NCBI RefSeq assembly: GCF_004000745.1
Contig: NZ_BILV01000029.1
Coordinates: 1 to 64,000, forward strand
Length of the DNA stretch: 64,000 nt
Source of the DNA: Paenibacillus barengoltzii NBRC 101215
GTDB lineage: Bacteria > Bacillota > Bacilli > Paenibacillales > Paenibacillaceae
Direction of reading: 5' to 3'
Shown one piece after another: positions 7,788 through 16,058 of this stretch. The first letter of the stretch is position 1. Each line of letters begins with the position of its first letter. A program made the position numbers and the translations under genes. Under the pieces are notes generated by a model, which was not told where the DNA came from, did no database searches, and was given only the letters and a program-made list of their open reading frames with translations.

Positions 7788-8732
7788 TTAACCTCCGGCA
7801 CCTGTCGGCTCGTCAAATATCCCCATGCTCAAGTATCTCTCTCCGGTATCCGGTGCGATGCATAATACGCGTTTGCCTGGGCCTAAACGTCTGGCCAATT
7901 GGATCCCCGCCCAGACCGATGCCCCGGACGACGGTCCAACTAGGATGCCTTCGCGAGCGGCCAAGCGCCGGGTCGTTTCCAGGGCATCCTCATCGCTGAC
8001 TTGGACGATCTCGTCATAGATGGCGGTATTCAGCACCGGCGGGATAAACCCGGGGCTGGTTCCCACCAGCTTGTGCGGGCCCGGTTCTCCGCCGGAGAGC
8101 ACTGGAGATCCTTGCGGCTCAACGACGGTGATATGAAGGTTTGGGATCTTACTCCGCAAATATTCCCCGGTTCCGGTAATCGTGCCGCCTGTCCCAGCCG
8201 TGGCGACAAACCCGTCGAGCCGGCCTTCCATTTGCTGCACGATCTCCGGCCCGGTTGTCAGCCGGTGGATGTCTGGATTTGCCGGGTTCTGGAACTGCTG
8301 CGGCATAAAGCTGCCGGGGATCTGGGCCAGCAGCTCTTTGGCTCTGGCAATCGCCCCGGGCATCCGCTGGGCTGCAGGCGTGAGCACGACCTCAGCTCCG
8401 TATGCCTCCAGCAAGCGAATCCGTTCCTTTGTCATGTTGTCCGGCATGACCAGAATGATCCGGTACCCCTTGGCTGCGGCGTTCATCGCCAGCCCAATCC
8501 CCGTATTCCCGCTGGTCGGCTCAATAATCGTAGCGCCGGGGGCGAGCCGGCCTGCTTGTTCAGCCGTCCGCAGCATATGGGCAGCCGCCCGGTCTTTGAC
8601 GCTTCCGCTCGGATTGGCAAACTCCAGCTTGACGTAGACGTCTGCTTCCTGCGGTGAGACGAGCCGGTTTAATTTGACGACCGGAGTCTCGCCGATCAGC
8701 TCGGTGACGTTTTGGACTGTTTTACGAGTCAT
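7788..8732 (-). CDS. cysK: Cysteine synthase (O-acetylserine sulfhydrylase)
   Basis: 314 aa, fold-type II PLP enzyme that makes cysteine from O-acetyl-L-serine and sulfide. The Schiff-base Lys46 lies in NPSGSVKDRAA, the substrate loop is EPTSGNTGIGLA, the phosphate-binding loop ATAGTGGTITGTG, and GPSSGASVWAG is the C-terminal PLP contact. Length and motifs fit CysK; the related beta-synthase branch cannot be fully excluded. A sigma-A-like promoter lies upstream on the minus strand (8775-8804). The rhodanese gene follows closely. Confidence 0.92.
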   Translation of the reverse strand: MTRKTVQNVTELIGETPVVKLNRLVSPQEADVYVKLEFANPSGSVKDRAAAHMLRTAEQAGRLAPGATIIEPTSGNTGIGLAMNAAAKGYRIILVMPDNMTKERIRLLEAYGAEVVLTPAAQRMPGAIARAKELLAQIPGSFMPQQFQNPANPDIHRLTTGPEIVQQMEGRLDGFVATAGTGGTITGTGEYLRSKIPNLHITVVEPQGSPVLSGGEPGPHKLVGTSPGFIPPVLNTAIYDEIVQVSDEDALETTRRLAAREGILVGPSSGASVWAGIQLARRLGPGKRVLCIAPDTGERYLSMGIFDEPTGAGG

Positions 8733-8774
8733 GGCGGTTTGGCCCCTATCTCTAAAATTTAAAGTTATTTTATT

Positions 8775-8804
8775 ATTCTACCCGGGAACCTCCTATGGTT
8801 TCAA
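8775..8804 (-). promoter_or_regulatory. Likely cysK promoter
   Basis: On the minus strand, TTGAAA (8799-8804) and TAGAAT (8775-8780) are separated by 18 bases, close to the sigma-A consensus, about 45 bases before the cysK start codon. Confidence 0.5.
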
Positions 8805-8831
8805 GCAAGCGCCTTTTAAGAGCAGAATAAA

Positions 8832-8860
8832 GCCGGGTAACCCAACGTATGGGGCCCGGC
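8832..8860 (-). terminator. Terminator of the lipoprotein gene
   Basis: GCCGGG (8832-8837) pairs with CCCGGC (8855-8860) with additional GGG/CCC pairing inside; on the minus strand a T-containing stretch follows. It lies just beyond the lipoprotein stop. The U tract is short, so strength is uncertain. Confidence 0.4.
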
Positions 8861-8893
8861 AGATTCGGATTGAGTTAGATTGAAGTGTTCGCT

Positions 8894-9775
8894 TTACCAA
8901 GTGGATAAAGCGGTCCGTTTCCAAGTGTCTTTGGCCACGCAGATGTATATATAGTTCTCATCCCAAGCGATATCTCCAGGATTCCCCGGAGCCTTGGAGG
9001 AAGCCGGAGTGTGGGATTCGCGAATACGGATGCGATCCCCTTGGATATCCAAGGCGCTTTGTGGGTCGTCTGTGCCGATGCCAACTTGGCCGTTCTCCCG
9101 TTTGACCGTAAGCACGCTGTCGATCGCTTCTCCTTCGTCTGAATAACGGATCAGGTTAAAATCCGCTCCAGCGTTATTGCCGCTAAGCTCAGCGCTGTTG
9201 GCGCGCAGGCTCCAAAGCGGAGTCGTGGCATTATCCTTACCGGTGACGGCGAATTGCACGTCCCGATTGCCTTCGCCAGCTACCCGCAAAATGCCGTCCA
9301 TGACGTTGAAGTTGGACGAATGGGTACGAATCTCCGCAACGTCGGTATCATAAGGAATCTCCAGGCGGGTAAACAGCTGATCTTTATATTCCCCAGTCGG
9401 CGACATCGTGGTTTCAATCGAAATATGCTTATGATCATGTTGTTCCGGATTGTTCGCTTTATCATGCGAGATAATCGCGGTTTTGTCTTTGCCTTGCTCA
9501 TCGGCCCAGGCGATAGCCGGTTTGGCGCGGTCTCCTGTCCATTGAAGACGAATCAGGTCGGACAGATGACCTTCACTTTCGATCCATTGCTTATTCGTTG
9601 ACAGATGAAGCCGTTCATTTTCCGGAAGGGCCAGCCCTCCGCCAGGCAGCTTGGATTCCGTAAAAGGGGAAGTCGTGGAAGAAGCGCCTTTGGATGTGCC
9701 AAGCATTTGGCATCCTCCCACAAAGATGAGGCTGACGCCTAGTGCGGCGATTGAAGCGCATTTGACAAATTTCAT
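8894..9775 (-). CDS. Lipoprotein with tail-fibre-like C-terminus
   Basis: 293 aa. A lipoprotein signal peptide ends at the lipobox VGGC (about residue 21), followed by a Ser/Thr linker. The middle has no recognisable enzymatic motif. Residues about 215-250 read SAELSGNNAGADFNLIRYSD and VGIGTDDPQSALDIQG, the beta-prism/adhesin pattern seen in phage tail fibres and peptidase-shaft proteins. The last 45 residues (PGDIAWDENYIYICVA, TWKRTALS) match the terminal module common on phage fibre and collagen-like proteins. ATG at 9775 has AAAAGGAGAG upstream. It may be a surface adhesin assembled from a phage-derived module; function unknown. Confidence 0.7.
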   Translation of the reverse strand: MKFVKCASIAALGVSLIFVGGCQMLGTSKGASSTTSPFTESKLPGGGLALPENERLHLSTNKQWIESEGHLSDLIRLQWTGDRAKPAIAWADEQGKDKTAIISHDKANNPEQHDHKHISIETTMSPTGEYKDQLFTRLEIPYDTDVAEIRTHSSNFNVMDGILRVAGEGNRDVQFAVTGKDNATTPLWSLRANSAELSGNNAGADFNLIRYSDEGEAIDSVLTVKRENGQVGIGTDDPQSALDIQGDRIRIRESHTPASSKAPGNPGDIAWDENYIYICVAKDTWKRTALSTW

Positions 9776-10030
9776 TCCATTCTCTCCTTTTCGGTGAATA
9801 TTTGACGGCGTATGTGTTTTTTCGGCCGCAACTCTATTAGAGATCATAAAGATTTTAAAATGGGCAGGGCAATAGGCATTTCGAATGGTTTCAAAGGGCG
9901 TGAAGCCGAGATGATAGCGAAATGGAAGAAAAATGGGAGGGAAGCATCAGAAGCTTGGGATGGTTGGGAAGCAAAGCATGAGCTTGGAGAAAGTTGAGGA
10001 GATAGACCTAAGACGAAAGTTTTGTCAAGT
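9776..10030. other. Intergenic stretch, no supported gene
   Basis: Between the lipoprotein start and the DnaA-box cluster. It should hold the lipoprotein promoter on the minus strand. A short open frame (9812-9997) is Lys/Glu rich but lacks a ribosome site, so no gene is called. Confidence 0.5.
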
Positions 10031-10280
10031 TGTGGACAAGGTTATCCACAGCTTGTTAGCTTTCTTTGCGAAAATTGGATGAAAGCGCGGTGTGTCGGTC
10101 GATGAATCTGGTTTCAGAAAACGATAAGTTATATTTTCAGAAAACTGTGGATAATGTGAATAATTTAGTGGATAAAACTAGCATGCGACAAAAAACGACG
10201 ATATCCCTGCAAAAAAACGGCCCAGCGGGCCGTTTTGAAGTATCAACGATTCTGCATAATGGGGATAAAGTTGTGAATAA
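10031..10280. promoter_or_regulatory. DnaA-box cluster
   Basis: Four exact matches to the DnaA box TTATNCACA: 10042-10050 (plus), 10146-10154, 10155-10163 and 10272-10280 (minus). Three single-mismatch sites are at 10031-10039, 10167-10175 and 10260-10268. Two exact boxes are directly abutting. By a rough estimate four exact matches in 250 bases are far above chance. B. subtilis is known to have DnaA-box clusters outside oriC that moderate initiation, one of them between gcp (tsaD) and ydiF; this cluster sits directly downstream of the ydiF-like ABC-F gene, so it is probably the same conserved locus. No dnaA or dnaN is nearby, so it is not proposed as oriC. Confidence 0.8.
10210..10237 (-). 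terminator. Terminator of the ABC-F gene, inside the DnaA-box cluster
   Basis: Perfect 10-bp stem (10214-10223 with 10227-10236) and 3-base loop. On the minus strand it is followed by a run of seven T, making it a strong terminator for the ABC-F gene ending at 10323. Confidence 0.85.
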
Positions 10281-10322
10281 CTTGAACGAGAAAAAATGAA
10301 CATTTGCTAAAAATTTGTGAGC

Positions 10323-12290
10323 CTACCCCTCGGCCAGCGCTTCCCATTCCTCATATGCGGAGGAAAGCTGCTCTTTCCGACGGTCAATCTCGTCTTGTCG
10401 CTCTTGAACTGCGGTATAGTCCTGATACACCTCAGGAAGGGCCAGTTCGCTTTCGAGTTGGGCGATTTCATCCTCCAACTTGGAGATCAACGCCTCCAGC
10501 TGCTCGATGCGGCGTTGGCGGTTTCGTTCCTCCCGTTTGGCCTGCTTATCGGCTTCATAGGAAGCAGCACCGGACTTGGCGGCAGGTGCCTCCGGCTCGG
10601 CCTGCTTCTGAGCGGAATTTACGGACACCTTCGCAGTTCCATTTATCGCCTGATCGGCGGCGAGTTCAGCCAGCTCCTGTTTTTTCGCCAAATAATCATC
10701 ATAATTACCCAGGAAATGTTCTGCCCCGTTCGGATGCAATTCGACAATCCGCTCGGCCATCTTGTTCAGGAAGTAACGGTCATGGGAGATGAACAGGAGC
10801 GTTCCATCGTATTCCATTAATGCGGACTCCAGCACTTCCTTGCTGAATAGGTCTAAATGGTTGGTCGGTTCGTCCAGAATCAGGACGTTGGCTTTTAGCA
10901 GCATCAGCTTGGCCAGCGCCACCCGAGCTTTCTCACCGCCGCTTAACGCCGCTACTTTCTTAAGCACGTCGTCACCGCTGAACAGGAAATTGCCCAGTAC
11001 GCTGCGAATTCGGGCTTCTTCGATATGTGGAAATGCGCTCCACACTTCCTCCAATACGGTGTTGGCCGGGTTCAGATGCGTTTGCTCCTGGTCGTAATAG
11101 CCAATCTTGACCTTAGCTCCCCAGGTAATGGTCCCATCGGTTGGCTTCAGCTCACCAGTCAGAATTTTTAATAAGGTAGATTTCCCGATCCCGTTTGGTC
11201 CGATCAAAGCAACGGTTTCGCCGCGGTACAGGTCGAAGTTGACGTCTTGGAACAGCGGTTTGGACTTGTCCGCAAACGCGTAGGACAGGCCGTTGACGTG
11301 CAGTACTTCTTTCCCCGTCATCACTTCGGCTTCGAAGGAGAAGCTTGCGCGTTTTGGGTCGCCGAGCGGACGATCGAGAACTTCCATCTTCTCTAACGCT
11401 TTACGTCGGCTTTGCGCCCGTTTCGTTGTGGAAGCTCGAACGATGTTCTTCTGAATAAATGCTTCCATCCGGGCGATTTCATCCTGTTGTTTCTCATATT
11501 GCTTCAGCTGGCTTTCGTACTCCGCCGCCTTCAACTCGATATACCGGCTGTAGTTGCCTGTGTAGCGGCGCGATTGATGGCGTTCAATCTCCACGATGGC
11601 TGTGACGAGCCGATCTAAGAAATACCGGTCATGCGAGACGACCAGCAGGGCGCCGGAATAATTGCGCAAGTAGTCTTCAAGCCAGGTTAACGTTGCGATA
11701 TCAAGGTGGTTGGTTGGTTCGTCCAACATCAGCAGGTCAGGGGCCTGAAGCAGGATTCGGGCAAGGGCGAGCCGGGTTTTCTGTCCGCCGCTTAATGTTG
11801 CGATAGGTGTGTCCGGTGGAAAATCGCCAAATCCCATGCCGTGCAGTACCATACGGATGCGAGTTTCCATTTCATAGCCGCCGTGGTCTTTGAACCAGTC
11901 GGATTTCAGCGCATAGCGGTCAAGCAATTCCTGATGCGCTTTCTCATCCCGGGCCAGTTCCGGATCAGCAATCTGTTCTTCCATTCGGCGCAGCTCACGT
12001 TCCGTTTCGATGAGCGGGGCGAACACCGCCAGCATCTCTTCCCAGATGGTGCGATCCGATTGCAATCCGCTGTTTTGCGCTAAGTATCCGATCGTCGTTT
12101 CTTTGGCTTTGAAAATTTGTCCCCCATCATAAGAGAGTTCGCCGGCTAAAATTTGCAGAAACGTCGATTTGCCCGCACCGTTGACGCCTACAAGACCGAT
12201 CCGGTCCCGTTCAAGCACCTGAAGGTTTATGCCTTCCAGCACGGGGGTCACGCCGTATAATTTTGTAATGTTCGAAGCTTGAAGCAGCAT
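10323..12290 (-). CDS. ABC-F family ATPase (YdiF-like)
   Basis: 655 aa with two ABC domains and no membrane segments. First domain: Walker A GVNGAGKST, signature LSGGQKTRLALAR, Walker B LLMLDEPTNHLD. Second: GPNGIGKST, LSGGEKARVALAK, VLILDEPTNHLD. A basic linker of about 80 residues lies between them and the last 90 residues form a charged coiled coil (QRRIEQLEALISKLEDE). ABC-F proteins act on the ribosome, several as translation or antibiotic-protection factors. The ATG at 12290 (MLLQASN) is chosen, with GGAGG upstream; the open frame extends further but without family sequence. Synteny matches B. subtilis ydiF. The 260-bp gap to the divergent 5-FCL gene should carry both promoters. Confidence 0.92.
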   Translation of the reverse strand: MLLQASNITKLYGVTPVLEGINLQVLERDRIGLVGVNGAGKSTFLQILAGELSYDGGQIFKAKETTIGYLAQNSGLQSDRTIWEEMLAVFAPLIETERELRRMEEQIADPELARDEKAHQELLDRYALKSDWFKDHGGYEMETRIRMVLHGMGFGDFPPDTPIATLSGGQKTRLALARILLQAPDLLMLDEPTNHLDIATLTWLEDYLRNYSGALLVVSHDRYFLDRLVTAIVEIERHQSRRYTGNYSRYIELKAAEYESQLKQYEKQQDEIARMEAFIQKNIVRASTTKRAQSRRKALEKMEVLDRPLGDPKRASFSFEAEVMTGKEVLHVNGLSYAFADKSKPLFQDVNFDLYRGETVALIGPNGIGKSTLLKILTGELKPTDGTITWGAKVKIGYYDQEQTHLNPANTVLEEVWSAFPHIEEARIRSVLGNFLFSGDDVLKKVAALSGGEKARVALAKLMLLKANVLILDEPTNHLDLFSKEVLESALMEYDGTLLFISHDRYFLNKMAERIVELHPNGAEHFLGNYDDYLAKKQELAELAADQAINGTAKVSVNSAQKQAEPEAPAAKSGAASYEADKQAKREERNRQRRIEQLEALISKLEDEIAQLESELALPEVYQDYTAVQERQDEIDRRKEQLSSAYEEWEALAEG

Positions 12291-12554
12291 AACGGTTTCG
12301 ATCCTCCAAAAAAAGATTTGCAGTCCGTGCATGATAAATGTGATAGATTTGGTGAAACACGTACCTTCAGTGTACATGAAACCAACGCGAAATGCATCGC
12401 TGATTGCTTGAAAGTTCAGCTTTTGCAAAGCGGATGCATTAGTTTTCATTTTGATATAACAATGATACACTAAGGAAGAGATCAGCCGGGTTCGTCCAAG
12501 CCACTTGAACGAAGGCCGGCTAATGGAAGGCAGGAGCGGAAAGGGAGGTTTCAT

Positions 12555-13232
12555 ATGGAGCCAACGGATGCCAAAAAAGAGCTGCGCCAGCGGATGTTGG
12601 CGGTTCGCGCCGAAATCCCGGAAGCTTCCCGTACGGAACAATCCTTGGCCGCCAGCCGAATGGCGGAGCTGGAGGTACTAAGCCCCTTGCGGGCGCAGAG
12701 CGGCGGGAAATTAAACGTATTCTGCTACGTTTCTTTCCGGGATGAGCCGAATACGCTGGCCTTCATGGACAGCTGCCAGGCCCAAGGAGACCGGTTGCTT
12801 GTGCCGAAGATTGGTGCGCAGCGCAGCCTAACGTTGCATGAGGTGACCGGAATGGCTGACTTAGTGCCAGGTACCTGGGGGATTCTGGAGCCGGCTGCGC
12901 ATACGGTCATCTGGCCTCCCGAGCTCTATCCCGAGATCGATGTGATTGTGGTTCCGGGGCTGGCTTTTGATCTGAAGGGAGGGCGCATCGGATTTGGCGG
13001 CGGGTATTACGATCGCCTGATCGACGAATTGGCTCGCCGCAGCGGCGGCTTAAACCAGGTTGTCCTCGGCGCCCTCGCCCTGGAAGAGCTGATCCTGCCG
13101 GAGGCGATCCCGATGGAATCGCATGACTTCCGCTTGGATCTGCTGTTTACGGCAAAAGGAACGATATATATGAAGGAAAGTAGTGATAAGCTTGGCAAAC
13201 TCGGAATCAGGGCAAGGCATGACGCATTTTAA
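12555..13232 (+). CDS. 5-formyltetrahydrofolate cyclo-ligase
   Basis: 225 aa. ATP-dependent conversion of 5-formyl-THF to 5,10-methenyl-THF, a folate salvage step. N-terminal [15 protein letters not shown], the mid-domain [13 protein letters not shown] and the C-terminal nucleotide/folate loop [14 protein letters not shown] are all present. ATG at 12555 follows AAGGGAGG. The C-terminus overlaps the moaC reading frame, suggesting translational coupling. In B. subtilis this enzyme (yqgN) lies elsewhere, so its presence between the ABC-F and moaC genes is a local rearrangement. Confidence 0.93.
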   Translation: MEPTDAKKELRQRMLAVRAEIPEASRTEQSLAASRMAELEVLSPLRAQSGGKLNVFCYVSFRDEPNTLAFMDSCQAQGDRLLVPKIGAQRSLTLHEVTGMADLVPGTWGILEPAAHTVIWPPELYPEIDVIVVPGLAFDLKGGRIGFGGGYYDRLIDELARRSGGLNQVVLGALALEELILPEAIPMESHDFRLDLLFTAKGTIYMKESSDKLGKLGIRARHDAF

Positions 13233-13683
13233 TGAACAAGGACGCGCCCGGATGGTGGACATTTCCGGGAAATCAGCAACCGTTCGCGTCGCCGTGGCAG
13301 AGACGAAAATCACCATGCTCCCATCCACCCTCGAGGCGATTAAGGAAGGTCGGATTGGCAAAGGGGATGTGCTCGCCGTCGCCCAGGTCGCTGGGATTCA
13401 AGGGGCCAAACGGACGTCCGATTGGATTCCGATGTGTCACCCGCTGGCGCTCACCGGCGTCAACATTACGTTTGGCGACAATGGACGGGACGAGCTGTAT
13501 ATTGAAGCCACGGTGAAGACGGAAGGCAAGACCGGCGTGGAGATGGAGGCGCTCACCGCGGTGTCGGCTGCGGCGCTGACCGTGTATGACATGTGCAAAG
13601 CGCTGCAAAAGGACATGGTTATCGGTCCGACGCTGCTGCGTTCGAAATCCGGCGGCAAAAGCGGAGATTATGTGCGTTCGTAA
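13183..13683 (+). CDS. moaC: MoaC, cyclic pyranopterin monophosphate synthase
   Basis: About 154-166 aa. MoaC turns 3',8-cyclo-7,8-dihydroGTP from MoaA into cPMP in molybdenum cofactor synthesis. Diagnostic segments: [50 protein letters not shown] and the end KSGGKSG. GTG at 13183 has GAAGGAAAG just upstream and is taken as start; ATG at 13219, next to the conserved THFNEQG, is a real alternative with a poorer ribosome site. It overlaps the 5-FCL gene. No moaA is in the window, so the pathway must be completed elsewhere. Confidence 0.93.
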   Translation: MISLANSESGQGMTHFNEQGRARMVDISGKSATVRVAVAETKITMLPSTLEAIKEGRIGKGDVLAVAQVAGIQGAKRTSDWIPMCHPLALTGVNITFGDNGRDELYIEATVKTEGKTGVEMEALTAVSAAALTVYDMCKALQKDMVIGPTLLRSKSGGKSGDYVRS

Positions 13684-13818
13684 TATTTGCGGCGGCTGTT
13701 AGATTTTGATATAGATAAAGAAGATAAGCTTGCAGTTGAAAATCAGCATGAATCGACATGATCCGGCATTACGTTGGACTTCAAAGGGAGTTCCTATATG
13801 GATGAGGAGGGTGACTTC

Positions 13819-14304
13819 ATGGTTTGGAAAACAGCGATCCTTACCGCCAGCGACAAAGGAGCAAGGGGAGAACGTGAAGATACGAGCGCCCAAGTAATCC
13901 GTGAGCTGGTGGAGGAAGAATTGGGCGGCGAGATCGTGGAATACCGGATTGTCCCCGATGAACCGGATGAAATTATCGCCGCATTGATTGAAATGACCGA
14001 TTATTTTCACGCTGATTTGGTGCTGACAACAGGGGGGACGGAGCTGGCGATTCGGGACGTGACGCCGGAAGCCACCCGCCGGGTAATCGAACGTGAAGTG
14101 CCCGGGATGGCAGAGGCCATGCGGTACCGATTAATGCAGAAGAACCCTGCGGCGATGTTGTTCCGGGGAATCGTGGGCATTCGCGGACGGACGCTGATTG
14201 TGAACTTGCCGGGAACGCCTAAAGGAGTGCATGAAAATTTGGCAGCGATCATGGATCAACTGCCGGAAGCGCTGCTGATGGTAACGGGACAATTCCGTTT
14301 ATAG
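13819..14304 (+). CDS. MoaB/MogA-type molybdenum cofactor protein
   Basis: 161 aa, MPT-binding (MoCF_biosynth) domain that adenylylates molybdopterin before metal insertion. Visible: AILTASDKGARGERED, LVLTTGGTELAIRDVTPEA and LIVNLPGTPKGVHENL. ATG at 13819 has GGAGG eight bases upstream; a longer frame from 13774 is unconserved. It lies 135 bp after moaC on the same strand. In B. subtilis this place is taken by rex; here the second cofactor gene fills it. MoaB and MogA names are used inconsistently for this family in Firmicutes. Confidence 0.9.
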   Translation: MVWKTAILTASDKGARGEREDTSAQVIRELVEEELGGEIVEYRIVPDEPDEIIAALIEMTDYFHADLVLTTGGTELAIRDVTPEATRRVIEREVPGMAEAMRYRLMQKNPAAMLFRGIVGIRGRTLIVNLPGTPKGVHENLAAIMDQLPEALLMVTGQFRL

Positions 14305-14472
14305 TTCGATGTTCTGTTCGTTACACAATTACGGGACTTATTTTTCTACTACTTCGCGAAGTTGTTAAAGAAATAGACTGTAACTGTGATATTCGTTATG
14401 GTATGATGTGGGCGAGTGATTTTTATTGGAAGACCTTGTCGATTTCAATGCTGTAACGAAAGGAGATTTCCC

Positions 14473-14694
14473 ATGGGCGCAGGCGGATTTTTGTTGATTG
14501 TGATCGCGGCGTTGCTGTTATTTGGTCCAAATAAATTACCTGATCTGGGGCGGGCGGTTGGACGCACGTTCCGTGAATTCAAGGAGGCTACCCGGGATAT
14601 CGTTGATGATCAGCCGGAAGCCAGAAGAGCGGAGCCCGCACCGCAACCACAGGTAGAGGGTCCCAAACCGGACGACCGCCGTCTTCCCGAATAA
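14473..14694 (+). CDS. tatA: TatA, twin-arginine translocase subunit
   Basis: 73 aa. One N-terminal transmembrane helix (residues about 4-20), the hinge FGPNKLPDLGRAVG, an amphipathic helix (RTFREFKEATRD), and a Pro/Glu-rich tail. TatA oligomerises to let folded proteins cross the membrane with TatC. ATG at 14473 has AAGGAGA upstream; extending the frame to 14416 would put 19 polar residues before the helix. Likely the TatAy type given the tatC neighbour. A TATGAT box at 14402 is a possible -10 element. Confidence 0.93.
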   Translation: MGAGGFLLIVIAALLLFGPNKLPDLGRAVGRTFREFKEATRDIVDDQPEARRAEPAPQPQVEGPKPDDRRLPE

Positions 14695-14730
14695 TCGGGA
14701 GCAGCCAATCAGTTGCATAGACGTAACCTT

Positions 14731-14758
14731 GATCCCTTCCTTAGCGGAGGGATTTTGC
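14731..14758 (+). terminator. Weak hairpin between tatA and tatC
   Basis: ATCCC and GGGAT arms extended by CC/GG pairs with one bulge, followed by four T. It could lower tatC expression relative to tatA, as fits their unequal protein needs. Weak. Confidence 0.35.
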
Positions 14759-14801
14759 TTGAGATGGGAAGGGAAGCCCGGCGGGGAAAGGAGAACCTGA
14801 G

Positions 14802-15560
14802 ATGTCGGAGAAAGACAAAGCGCAAAGTCTCGTAGATCATTTAACCGAATTGCGGCGGCGATTGGTAGCGGTTTGCATCGTGTTTGTCGTGGTGCTGGTG
14901 GCGGCTTTTTTCGTCGTTGATCCGATCTATCACTTCTTGACGAGAAACGCCCTATCCGGCGTGACCATCGAATTGAACGCGTTTTCGTTCTGGGACGGCG
15001 TTGGCGTGTATATGAAAATTGCGATGTTGGTTGCCTTTGGGATCACGCTGCCCTTTACGTTGTACCAGGTATGGGCGTTTGTCAGCCCCGGCTTGAAGCC
15101 CCAGGAACGCCGAGCGACCGCGAGGTATATCCCGTATGTGTTCGTCTTTTTTCTGGCAGGTCTGGCCTTTGGTTACTATGTGGTATTCCCGCTGGCGATG
15201 ACGTTCACCGGTTCATTAAATAAAGAGCTGGGACTCGTCGAGACCTACGGAATGGCGGACTATTTCAAATTTCTGACCAATATCGTGCTGCCGATTTCGT
15301 TGTTGTTCGAGCTGCCGTTGATTATTTTGTTTCTGACGCAGCTGCGAATCTTAACGCCGATGCGGCTGAAGAAGATGCGCCGGGTCGCGTATTTCGCACT
15401 TGTGGTCATCTCGGTGATGATCACGCCGGCGGATTTGTTCTCTGCCTTCCTGGTGCTGATCCCGCTGATTCTGCTTTATGAGCTGAGCGTGCTCTTGTCC
15501 AAACGGGTATATGCGAAGCAGCAGGCGGCGGATGCGGCACGAGCGGAAATGTATAAATGA
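14802..15560 (+). CDS. tatC: TatC, twin-arginine translocase subunit
   Basis: 252 aa, six predicted membrane segments, and the family start LVDHLTELRRRL with the conserved FxxPGLKPQERR-like region (AFVSPGLKPQERR). TatC recognises the twin-arginine signal peptide. The AGATG start at 14802 follows AAAGGAGAA. Its C-terminus is short and basic. It forms a two-component Tat system with the preceding tatA. No twin-arginine substrate gene is seen next to it. A strong terminator follows. Confidence 0.95.
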   Translation: MSEKDKAQSLVDHLTELRRRLVAVCIVFVVVLVAAFFVVDPIYHFLTRNALSGVTIELNAFSFWDGVGVYMKIAMLVAFGITLPFTLYQVWAFVSPGLKPQERRATARYIPYVFVFFLAGLAFGYYVVFPLAMTFTGSLNKELGLVETYGMADYFKFLTNIVLPISLLFELPLIILFLTQLRILTPMRLKKMRRVAYFALVVISVMITPADLFSAFLVLIPLILLYELSVLLSKRVYAKQQAADAARAEMYK

Positions 15561-15563
15561 AAG

Positions 15564-15600
15564 AACGCGCCTTTGCGTAAGTGGGGCGCGTTTTTCTTTT
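15564..15600 (+). terminator. Terminator after tatC
   Basis: AACGCGCC (15564-15571) pairs with GGCGCGTT (15585-15592), then a T-rich tract to 15600. Confidence 0.85.
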
Positions 15601-15801
15601 GGCCGGGCAGGGCTTGGCTTGGTTGGCGAGTGCTGTGTGGGCGGCAGTAGTGGAGGAGGAGTCGCCGTCCAGCGCGCGAGAAAGCCCTGTAGCCTGAGCG
15701 AGCCGCTGCCATGTAAGCGAGTCGATCTCGCGGTGAGGGGGCCGCTGACTCGGTGAGGGAACTTGTGTGCGTTGATGGGCTCCGGCGAACACCGTTGAGG
15801 C

Positions 15802-16053
15802 GAACCTGTGCGCTAACGCTTGCCAGCAACGCTATTGGGCCCAAAACGGGGGCGATGAGAATCTAACGCTGATGAGAGAGCTTATTTGCCCGTTTCGCCC
15901 TCGAAACGGGGCTATTTGGAGTAAATAAGCTCGCTGGCAAGCGTTAGAAAAGAAATTCCCCTCATTTGGCCGAAATAAGCGCTGTGGTAAGCGTTAGCCG
16001 GAACAGATCACGGCGCCCGGCGGGCTAGGAGCAGGTAAGCGAAGTCAGGCGCA
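15802..16053. repeat. Composite palindromic repeat, copy 1
   Basis: Built from four units: two start with TAACGCT on the plus strand (15814 and 15864, 50 bases apart) and two are inverted, ending in AGCGTTA (15940-15946 and 15990-15996, again 50 apart). Outer arms CTAACGCTTGCCAGC (15813-15827 region) and GCTGGCAAGCGTTAG (15933-15947) are exact inverted repeats; inner arms CCCGTTTCG/CGAAACGGG and GAGCTTATTT/AAATAAGCTC add nested pairing. No open frame or transposase. Confidence 0.85.
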
Positions 16054-16058
16054 GAGGT

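Noticed and set aside
9812-9997. Short Lys/Glu-rich open frame
   Set aside because: No SD, not family-like; overlaps a regulatory gap.
10031-10280. Replication origin
   Set aside because: No dnaA/dnaN, no clear AT-rich unwinding element, and box density is that of a titration cluster; conserved position matches a known non-origin cluster.
10066-10299. Open frame across the DnaA boxes
   Set aside because: Contains a strong terminator and boxes; no SD; composition not coding-like.
14305-14472. Rex operator or rex gene, expected here from B. subtilis order
   Set aside because: No Rex box (TTGTGAA-N4-TTCACAA) or rex reading frame; MoaB/MogA occupies the place.
15511-15756. Open frame after tatC
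   Set aside because: It spans the tatC terminator and has no ribosome site.
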